Assembly (NCBI GenBank): GCA_910579935.1
Contig: CAJTVQ010000047.1
Coordinates: 1-31,583 of the forward strand
DNA: 31,583 nucleotides
Source: an uncultured Lachnospiraceae bacterium
Lineage (GTDB): Bacteria; Bacillota; Clostridia; Lachnospirales; Lachnospiraceae
Direction of reading: 5' to 3'
The translations under genes were made by a program, and so were the position numbers. This document shows, in pieces, positions 17,378 through 25,600 of the stretch (positions are counted from its first letter, which is position 1; every line of letters starts with the position of its first letter). The notes beneath the pieces were generated by a model that made no database searches, was not told where the DNA came from, and saw only the letters and a list, made by a program, of their open reading frames with translations.

Positions 17378-19966
17378 ATGTACAGAGAGCAGGAGTATGA
17401 TAAGGAAATAAAGCGGCTTTACAGCCGGTATGAGGATGAAATAAGGGCCGCACGGAGTCTGGAAGAGGCTCTTCCGGCAGGGGTACGTCTGCTGCGGGCC
17501 ATGGATGAACTGAACATCCGGTACGGGATGTGGAACGGCTATCGGGGATATGACCATGATGCGATTTACTATACGGCCGAATATCTCGTCCGGAAGGGTT
17601 CTTTTCCGGAAATCCGTGCAGCCGCTTCGGAAGCGGAGGAATATATTAAGGCGGTCGCTGCCCGGCTGTTTGAACGGATCGATCACGAGAACCGGAAGCG
17701 GATTCACGTGGTCGAGCCGCATCCAGATGATGCGCTTGGTTCCGCAGCGGGGCTGTGTTATTCCGGAAACGTGTTCGTGACATTACACACGATATGCTGT
17801 GTGTATGACGACAGGGATTCCGTATGCATGGAGCTGGAAGCGCTCGGCCAATACCACAGTGTACGCAAGAAACCGAACATTGTGAAGCAGCATAAATATA
17901 ATCTGAAAGACTGTCACTGGGATTGCCGATACACGGGAAGCGGCAGGGATTACGGGGAGCTGGTGCAGCAATACAGGGAAAGATACGGAGAAGAGGAATT
18001 CGGGAAACTGGTTTCCCATATCCGTGACATCGTGGAGACGGCTGCGCAGGAACAGGCATATATAGCTTTTCCGCTGGGAATCGAGCATCCCATGCATATG
18101 CTGACTGCCTATACCTGTATACAGCAGGTGAAGCGGCAGGGATTTGATTTGGACAGGGTGATTGTCTATGTGGACCATCCTTATGATTTTCTCAATGCGG
18201 GGAACGGGCGCCTGCAGAACGCAAGGGAGTATATGCACGCGGCATGGGAAACGGAATTGTGCCGCTGCGATGACTTATCCGTGAATCAATCCATAGTGGG
18301 GAAAATCATAGCGGAAATCTATGGGGAGAGCCATTTTGGAGAATTTGCCGGCTCTTTGGAAAATACATTCTGCTCTTATTTCATAAACAGTACGGCCGTG
18401 GAAAACGTGCGGAAGTTTCTGGATATCCACATGAATAACATCCTCTATATTACCGCGCAGGCCAAACCGTTCTGGAAGACGGGCGGTTCAGGGGAAGTGG
18501 CATATGGCCTGTGCAAGGCGCTGCAGGACTTTGTCAATGACGTCAGGATCATGATGCCGAAGTATTCGGGAGAAACGTCGGATAACAGCTTCGGAGAGTA
18601 TGTCGGAGAATGCAGGTTTACATATACGGGAAGCAGCGAGGCGGTGGGGAACCTGCCATGTGTGCTGGAAGAGAGGCGGTTTAAAGGACTTACCTATTAT
18701 CTGCTGGACATAGAGGGCTGTTTTAATAAGGAAAATCTGTTTGATGCGGGAGAGCATGGAAAAAATTTCGCCGTATTTTGTGATGCAGTGCTGCAGAAGG
18801 GACTTGTTTCCATTAATTATATGCCCACTGTCCTGCACTGCAACGATTGGCAGACCGCCTTGATCCCGATGCTGAAAAAGACCAAATATGCGTCGTACCA
18901 TCCGGAACTGAAAGTAATCTATACCATCCATTTTTATGGGTATAAAGGGATTTTCAATAAGAAAAGCATTCTAGGATATATAGGTCTGGACGAAAACAAC
19001 TGCAGGCTGTGCATATCCTGTGACAGAAACTGCCCGCTGGATAAGGTCGATCTGTTATCCAGCGAAGATATGGGAAAACTGAGTGCGACACTGAGTCAGA
19101 TGAGTTTTATGAAAGCGGGGATTGAGTTCGCGGATGTGGTTTCTACCGTCAGCAAGGGATATGCGGGAGAAATACAGGAATATCCGGATTTCTCCGGAGT
19201 CAGGGTATTCGGTGTCCGGAACGGAATCGGGCCGGAGCGGTATACCTTTGCGGAAGAATCGGGATTTGTCGATATCAGCAGGGAGAATTTTGCACAGGCC
19301 AAACGGATAAATAAGGCCAGGCTGCAGCAGAATCTCGGACTGGACAGAGACCTGCGTACGCCGGTGCTCTGTATGGTATCGAGACTTGCAACCGTAAAAG
19401 GGATTGAAGTGCTGAAGACCATTGTGGGAGAGATCCTTTCCATACCGGCGCAGCTGGTGGTGGTGGGAGACGACGACGACAGGCTCAGTCAGCCGTATGC
19501 CAGATATTTTCAGCTGATGGAGGAAAAGTATAAAGGAAGGTTTGCTTACCGCGGTTTTTCGGAGGAACGGGAATACCAGACTTATGCTGGAGCGGATATG
19601 CTCCTGATGCCTTCGGTCAGCGAGGCCTGCGGAACGACACAGATGAACGCCATGAGATACGGAGTGGTTCCGATCGTATCCATGATCTCGGCATTCCGGG
19701 ACACGGTCCTGGATTTTAAGGACCGGGAGAAAAAAGAAGATCCGGCTTATTGGGATAAAGGCATCGGTTTCTACGCGTATCGGGAAGACTGCTGGGTGCT
19801 GCTGGAGGTAATAAAAAAAGCGGTGGAAATTTATCGGAATGAGGATGGAGAGGATAGTTGGAACAGGATTGCGGAGGACTGCATCTGCGTGGACTTTGGC
19901 TGGAGAAACGGCTCGGTGCGGGATTATCTGCTGCTGTATCACGGAATGGGGCTGCAGACGGAGTGA
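17378..19966 (+). CDS. PIG-L deacetylase / GT5 glycosyltransferase fusion with an embedded CxxCxxCxxxCP motif
   Basis: The 862-residue fusion has an N-terminal PIG-L/LmbE-like deacetylase (about residues 105-330) with the zinc motif HPDD (His115, Asp117, Asp118) and a second His pair in EHPMH (His237, His240). From about 353 to 860 it reads as a glycogen/starch-synthase-like GT5 enzyme: WKTGGSGEVA (Lys367 onward), HCNDWQTALIP, TIHFYGYKGIF, MSFMKAGIEFADVVSTVS, VRNGI, and PSVSEACGTTQMNAMRYG in the donor-binding half. Between the HFYGYKGIF and KAGIEFADVVSTVS motifs lies CRLCISCDRNCP (Cys542, 545, 548, 552), a spacing typical of 4Fe-4S ferredoxins and unexpected in a GT5 enzyme. It may hold a cluster or zinc. 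ATG 17378 follows a run of seven G at 17361-17367. Substrates are unknown; action on an N-acetylated sugar or sugar-bearing peptide is inference. Confidence 0.85.
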   Translation: MYREQEYDKEIKRLYSRYEDEIRAARSLEEALPAGVRLLRAMDELNIRYGMWNGYRGYDHDAIYYTAEYLVRKGSFPEIRAAASEAEEYIKAVAARLFERIDHENRKRIHVVEPHPDDALGSAAGLCYSGNVFVTLHTICCVYDDRDSVCMELEALGQYHSVRKKPNIVKQHKYNLKDCHWDCRYTGSGRDYGELVQQYRERYGEEEFGKLVSHIRDIVETAAQEQAYIAFPLGIEHPMHMLTAYTCIQQVKRQGFDLDRVIVYVDHPYDFLNAGNGRLQNAREYMHAAWETELCRCDDLSVNQSIVGKIIAEIYGESHFGEFAGSLENTFCSYFINSTAVENVRKFLDIHMNNILYITAQAKPFWKTGGSGEVAYGLCKALQDFVNDVRIMMPKYSGETSDNSFGEYVGECRFTYTGSSEAVGNLPCVLEERRFKGLTYYLLDIEGCFNKENLFDAGEHGKNFAVFCDAVLQKGLVSINYMPTVLHCNDWQTALIPMLKKTKYASYHPELKVIYTIHFYGYKGIFNKKSILGYIGLDENNCRLCISCDRNCPLDKVDLLSSEDMGKLSATLSQMSFMKAGIEFADVVSTVSKGYAGEIQEYPDFSGVRVFGVRNGIGPERYTFAEESGFVDISRENFAQAKRINKARLQQNLGLDRDLRTPVLCMVSRLATVKGIEVLKTIVGEILSIPAQLVVVGDDDDRLSQPYARYFQLMEEKYKGRFAYRGFSEEREYQTYAGADMLLMPSVSEACGTTQMNAMRYGVVPIVSMISAFRDTVLDFKDREKKEDPAYWDKGIGFYAYREDCWVLLEVIKKAVEIYRNEDGEDSWNRIAEDCICVDFGWRNGSVRDYLLLYHGMGLQTE

Positions 19967-20128
19967 GCAGGGGATTGGCAGTAGAAATGGATGGACGGAT
20001 AATGCGTATGCAGTAAGAAGCTGTTAAGAAGAAGTGACAGGAAGAAAGAGGCTGCAGAAAAACAGATTACGGAAAAGTCAGGGTGAGGAAAAAATAGGTT
20101 ACGGAAAAACAGGAAATGGGGGATTGGC
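19967..20128 (+). other. Purine-rich spacer with short repeats
   Basis: The spacer carries a repeated GGGGATTGGCA (19970-19980 and 20118-20128), the second copy forming the ribosome binding site of the next gene, and a repeated TTACGGAAAA. No terminator is evident, so the fusion gene and the next gene probably share a transcript. Confidence 0.4.
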
Positions 20129-22507
20129 ATGGAAATATTTGAGATCAAAGGTTTAAATTTATCGGCGGAAAACCGGTTAAAGGACCGGATGGAGCTGTTG
20201 GATGAAAAACTGGTGGGACTGAAGGAAATATGCAGCTGGTTATACAGAGTACACAGCTACAATGAAAAAGGCATCAGTGACGAGGAATATAAGACAAACT
20301 GGAAAGAAGCGCGGAGATTGTGCGCGGAGATCAGGGGATGTGAATGGAGTGAGGATCAGACCAAGCTGGATATGTATAAGGCGCATGCATGTTACTATAT
20401 AGGAACTGTCTATGCCGAAAAGATGGATTATGATGTGGCGCTGTCGTATCTGAAACAGGCAAGGGAACTGATTGAAGTGCAGTCGGCACAATATATTCTG
20501 ATGCAATGTTATGTGGGAAGCTGTATCGGAATGGCAAAATGCTATATAGAAAAGCATAGTCCGTCAGAAGTGATCGAGGAATGCCACCGGCGTGCAGGCG
20601 AAGTACTGGAAAGGGAGGGAAGCCGGACCGGTAGGAAAGAAGCAGGATACTGGAGACAGCTGTTGGAATTAAAGCTGCAGCAGGCCATTGCAGAACTGGA
20701 TATGTACGGGCAGAAAAAACAATTCGACAGGGAGCGGGCCTGTAGGATGCTGTGGGAAGCAGAACGGACTCTCAGGCGGATATCGGCCGGAGACGGGGTG
20801 GACCCGAAGTGGATGCATAAGCAGGAGATCACATTGATCACCACAAAGGGGGATTATTATAAAAAGCTGTATTTCGATCTGAGCGATGCAGAAATACTGA
20901 AATGGAAAAGCAATCCCGGGGTATGGATCCAGCCGGAGGATATCGGGCAGGAAACCGAAGGAAGCAATATAAAACCGCGGCTTTTGGAAGCCGCATTCAA
21001 ACAGTTTGCCATGGGCGTCAGACTCGAAAAAGAGAATACCATCTGTCTTGGGAGCATGGCGGCTCTCCTCTACGATGCTTACGGGGGCGGGGATAAGGAA
21101 AAAGAAGAATGCCTGATGGCGGTGCTGAAGCGTTATGCGGATAACGGGGATTATTTATCAGGATGTACGATGCCGGATATCATAGACCGTTATTTGGACG
21201 AGGTCATAGAAATCGAGCATAATAACATGTTTGCGCTGAACCTGAAAGCGGCTTTAAAGGAAGGCGGAGGGAAGTCGAACGAGCAAAAGCATTATCCGGC
21301 GCTCCGGCAGTCTTCCCTGAAGAGACGGTTTGCGGATCTGACGAAGGCGATCGGGATGACAGAAGCTGGGAATGCGCAGGAGAAGCGGAAAGAGGACGCA
21401 AAGAAGGAATACAGGAAGTCTATCATGATGAATCTGATCCTTCTGCATAACAAAGCAAGTGAGTTCATGAATAAGGCGATCATAGACTTCGGGGATGAGA
21501 ATGAGGACTGGAAGGACCTAGTCGTCGGACATTATACCCGTCTGGATGTCCTTCCCAAACTGATCAATAAGAGTGCGGATTCAAAACTGCGGATTCAGAA
21601 CGTGCATCATCTGAACGACCCGCTGGAAGGGGTATTATTTGTCCGGCTGCTGAACGATGCCGTAAAGAAAGAACATATAGAAGAAGAGCCGGTACTGAAG
21701 GAGCTTATGGAATTATACAGTTCCGAGAAAATCGGCACGGTTCGTAATTCTGTCTATATGGGGAGTTTTACCAGCAGACTGGACCAGCTGAATATGTGGT
21801 CGCAGTATGGGGACGGGGGAAGAGGATGTTCCCTGCAGATTCATTCCGCAAAGACGTTTGACAGCAGTGCGAGTGTATCCCTGGCGGAGATATCCGGTGA
21901 TGACAGTACGCATGTTTTCCGCATGGAGGATACCCGATACCCTCTTTATATGGTTATTTATCTTCCGGCGGGTAAGGAGATAGATCTCGAAGCGCTGCAT
22001 AAGTATGCAGAAAAAAGAGCGGAGATGGATGGGGATGAAAAGCGCTGGTGGAAAATGCAGGCCGGACTGATCAGGGAACTGGCGGTCCTGCAGAAGGATG
22101 TTGTCGAAATTTTGAAGAGAATCGGGCGTGACTTTGAAGAACTCAGTAAAAATCTGGATGCGGAACACCGCAAGGGCACAAGAAGGGAACTGTGCAACTG
22201 CATCATGGTCATTCTGGATCTGGTGCGGTTTTTGATAAAAAGCGACTATTACAGCGATGAGCGGGAATACCGGATCATCCAGTATTCATCCAATCCGGAG
22301 TTTGACCCGGTGGACAGCGGGGTTCCCAAGCTGTATATCCAGGTGGAAAAGAAAATAGAATACGAGAAAGTCTGCTTCGGGCCGTTGGTGCAGAATTTTG
22401 ATTCCCTGGCCGCTTATGTCCTGAATATTAAAAAAGCCGGCAGGGAAGGGGAGGCGGCGGGTACGTGGAATATTAAAGTATGTAAATCGGATATTGATTA
22501 CCGGTAA
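20129..22507 (+). CDS. Helical-repeat (TPR-like) protein with C-terminal DUF2971-like domain
   Basis: The 792-residue cytosolic protein starts behind GGGGG at 20116-20121. The first 390 residues or so are helical and include TPR-like pairs (HACYYIGTVYAEKMDYDVALSYLKQAREL). The C-terminal part resembles DUF2971: it opens with VVGHYTRLDVL, then has HHLNDPLEG, GSFTSRLDQLNMWSQYGDGGRGC and, near the end, EREYRIIQY. DUF2971 proteins have no firmly assigned biochemical activity that I know of and often occur in accessory islands. It lies 162 bases after the glycosyltransferase fusion on the same strand. A role as an effector or peptide/glycan-recognition protein of this island is possible but unproved. 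Confidence 0.7.
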   Translation: MEIFEIKGLNLSAENRLKDRMELLDEKLVGLKEICSWLYRVHSYNEKGISDEEYKTNWKEARRLCAEIRGCEWSEDQTKLDMYKAHACYYIGTVYAEKMDYDVALSYLKQARELIEVQSAQYILMQCYVGSCIGMAKCYIEKHSPSEVIEECHRRAGEVLEREGSRTGRKEAGYWRQLLELKLQQAIAELDMYGQKKQFDRERACRMLWEAERTLRRISAGDGVDPKWMHKQEITLITTKGDYYKKLYFDLSDAEILKWKSNPGVWIQPEDIGQETEGSNIKPRLLEAAFKQFAMGVRLEKENTICLGSMAALLYDAYGGGDKEKEECLMAVLKRYADNGDYLSGCTMPDIIDRYLDEVIEIEHNNMFALNLKAALKEGGGKSNEQKHYPALRQSSLKRRFADLTKAIGMTEAGNAQEKRKEDAKKEYRKSIMMNLILLHNKASEFMNKAIIDFGDENEDWKDLVVGHYTRLDVLPKLINKSADSKLRIQNVHHLNDPLEGVLFVRLLNDAVKKEHIEEEPVLKELMELYSSEKIGTVRNSVYMGSFTSRLDQLNMWSQYGDGGRGCSLQIHSAKTFDSSASVSLAEISGDDSTHVFRMEDTRYPLYMVIYLPAGKEIDLEALHKYAEKRAEMDGDEKRWWKMQAGLIRELAVLQKDVVEILKRIGRDFEELSKNLDAEHRKGTRRELCNCIMVILDLVRFLIKSDYYSDEREYRIIQYSSNPEFDPVDSGVPKLYIQVEKKIEYEKVCFGPLVQNFDSLAAYVLNIKKAGREGEAAGTWNIKVCKSDIDYR

Positions 22508-22593
22508 AAAGAATTTGCAAAAATCCTTGGACCGGAGTCATAATATACACATGAATACTGGATATACAGCAGGCTTTCCCATTTCGTCATTTA

Positions 22594-22630
22594 AATCGGG
22601 CTGGGGAGATTATATCTCCCCTGCCCGATT
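22594..22630. terminator. Bidirectional-type hairpin between convergent genes
   Basis: Long arms AATCGGGCTGGGGAGAT and ATCTCCCCTGCCCGATT close on a three-base loop, with one T-T mismatch. It lies between two genes that converge (ends 22507 and 22662). U tracts are weak on both sides, but position and strength support a shared terminator. Confidence 0.7.
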
Positions 22631-22661
22631 CGTCCAAAACCTGAATTATTCAAAACCTGAA

Positions 22662-25600
22662 TCACTCAAAGCCGTCAAAACCGTCATCATATTCGTAAGT
22701 CGGTGGTTCGGGCGGGTTGGCGGATTTGGTTTCCGGTTCAAAGTAGTCGTCTTCTTCCGAATACTCGTCAAACGGTTCTTCGTCAGAAGGTTCTTTATCC
22801 AAATATTCTATTTCAATAGCTTCTTCCTCTTCCGTTTCGGCATAATCCTCTTCTTCCATATCATCGGACTGTTCCGGTTCTTCCTCATTCCCGTCTTTGG
22901 AATGGAGCATGAGGAATGCGGTGCAGGCAATGATGATGAGTACCAGCACGATCAGCGCCACAACAAGCAAAACTGCCGGATTGAAGCCTCCGGATTCCCG
23001 GGAAGCTTCATCCTGTGCAGGGACTGCGCTGACGGCAACGGCATCGTCCGGCTGTCCGCTCTGCTGAGTGCCGTCACCATTGTTATCTTCCGTGCCCTCT
23101 GCGCCGTCGGCGGTAATGGCAGTGATTGCCGATAAACCGGCGCTGCTGATGATAATGACGTAATCCGAGGCATGGGAGAAGGGGAAAATAATCTCTCCTG
23201 ACTCCGTAACGGCGGTTTCGCTGATATATTCCAGCTTATCGGCTTCTGCATTATAATAAAAGAGTGTAGCCATACATCCGGCAAAAGCTGCTTCCGTTTG
23301 GAATGTCAGTACCGGCTGGAAGTCAAAAGGGCCGTCATGGGCAAGTGACAGACCGATTGCGGTACCTGTTTCGCTGAGCCGGACAGCCTGTTCCAGGATG
23401 GCTTCCGGAATGTTTCCGGTTCCGGTTTTTACGCCCATGTCAATTCCGTTCGCTTCGTCTGCAAGGATATCTCTGCCGTTGATCGTCCAGCTGATACCGT
23501 CTCCCATTTGGAGCATGACATCAATGTCCTGTCCGCGGATGGAAGAAATGGTTTCTTCATATAAGATCGATGTTTTCTGCATGTCAATGGATACATGGCT
23601 GCTGTTTTGCGTGTCGGCGGAGGGATTGCCCGTGCCGTTAGTCCCGCCGCCTGCAGAGGGTCTGACAGGGGTTCCGCCCGCCGTATTTGTGCCGTTGGTG
23701 GTATTTGTACTGCCGGCTGTATTTGTGCCGCTGGTGGTATTTGTGCTTCCGGCTGTATTTGTAACGTCGGCTGTATTTGTACTGTTGGCGGGATGACTGC
23801 CGCCGGAGTTATCGGCGCCGGGATTTGGCGTGTCATTGTTGGTGCTGCCGCTGCCGGAACTGCCGCCGGGATTATCACTGTCGGAGCTGTCGTCATCGGA
23901 ATCATCACTGTCGGAGCTGTCGTCATCGGAATCATTACTGTCGGAGCTGTTGTCATCGGAATCATCACTGTCGGAGCTGTCGTCATCGGAATCATCGTTG
24001 CCGGAGCCGCCATCATCGGAATTATTGTTTTCAGAGCCGCCTGTGTTGGAATTGCCGCCGCCGGAGCTGTCTGCATTGGAATTGCCGCCGGCAGAACTGC
24101 TGTTGCCTGCATTGTTTCCGCTGCTATTGCTTGAATTCCCTCCCGCATTCTGTGTCTGCTGGGTATAACCGCAGCGGCGGCATTTGCCGGATGACAGGTC
24201 GTGGCCGAGTGCGGCAATATCTTCCGCGTAGGTGTCGCCGCAGGAGCATATATAGGAATTTACCCCTTTTTCCGTGCAGGTTGGATGTCTGGTGACGGAG
24301 GAAACGTAACTGTGCTTATGGGAGGACGGAAGTTTGGCAATGCTTTCCGTATAAGTATCCTGACAGTTGCTGCATGTGTAGGTGCGGATGCCGTTTTCCG
24401 TCTCGGTTGCTTCTTTGGTAATTTCGGAAGTGTAATTGTGGCCAGGTGCGGGAACCGGTTCGGTATAGGTGTCGCCGCAGGAGCAGGTATAAGTTTTTAC
24501 ACCGGCTTTGTCACAGACAGCGGACGTTGTTACGGCTTCCGTGTAATTGTGTTTGTGGGCAGCAGGAAGTTTGGCGATTTCTTCGGTATAGGTGTCGCCG
24601 CACCTGCTGCACGTGTAGGTACGGATACCCGCTGCGGATTCGGTTGCCGGTTTGGTAACGGCGGAAGTGTAGTCATGGCCAAGTGCGGGAACCGCTGCGG
24701 TTTCTACAGCGCCGCACTGCAGACAGCAGCGTGTCTGTAAGCCTTTTTCCGTGCAGGAGGCAGGTTTGGTAACGGTCCACGCGCCGTAATTGTGGGTCAT
24801 GCAGGCAGTCGTTTTTTCGGTTACGGTGACCGAAATGGAGATTCCGGTCACGGTCTGGTAGTTCGCTGTATCCGGATTATAGGAAGCCGGATAGGAAAAC
24901 GTGCCGGCTTTTGTGAGGGCAGCGGACGGATTTTCCCATGTCCAGCCTGCAGGCAGTTTCAGGGAAGCCAGTGTACTGCCGGCAGCGGTCTGAAGGTCCG
25001 TGGGAACCGTATAAGCAGGCGTTCCTTTGGTGACGGGAAGGGCAAGCGTCTCCTTTACCGTAAGATATTTGCCTGTATCGGCAGGCGTATAGACCGCCGG
25101 ATATCCGGCGTTGTCTACCGTCGGGATAATGGACGGATTTTCCCATACCCAGCCAGCGGGGAGGGCAATCTGCTGTAAAGTTTGTTTCGGGTCATAGGTG
25201 ACGGCGTTTAAAACAGGCACCGTATAAGCCGGTGTATTTTTCTGCACGGTAACGGTGCAGACGGCAGTCGTGCCTCCGGATACGGTACAGCTGATCTCAG
25301 CGGTGCCGGAAGAAACCGCAGTAACGGTGCCGTCTGCTGCAACAGCGGCGACTTTTATATTGGAGCTGCTGAACGAAACGGAAGATGATGCTGCCGCTTT
25401 TCCGTCAACGGAAGCGGTAAGGACGGAAGTCTCATCCGTTTTTAAATTCAGTTTGTCCGTGTTTAAGGTGACGCTTTTTAAGTTAACGGGCTGGGCGCAG
25501 GGGCCTGCCGGCATATTGTCATAAACGGGTATCCGGAATACGAACGGATTGTTGATGGAACCCGCAGATGCATAAGCGTTCCTGACGGATATGGATTCCG

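Noticed and set aside
23870..24070. Regularly spaced repeats considered as a CRISPR array
   Set aside because: Units abut without unique spacers and stay in frame as a Ser-Asp stalk, so they are protein-coding repeats.
23398..24740. Several plus-strand frames rich in Cys, Arg, Ile-Gly or Ser-Glu-Leu opposite the surface protein
   Set aside because: They are shadows of the repetitive Ser-Asp and Cys-ribbon coding DNA. Their low-complexity translations and lack of start signals argue against genes.
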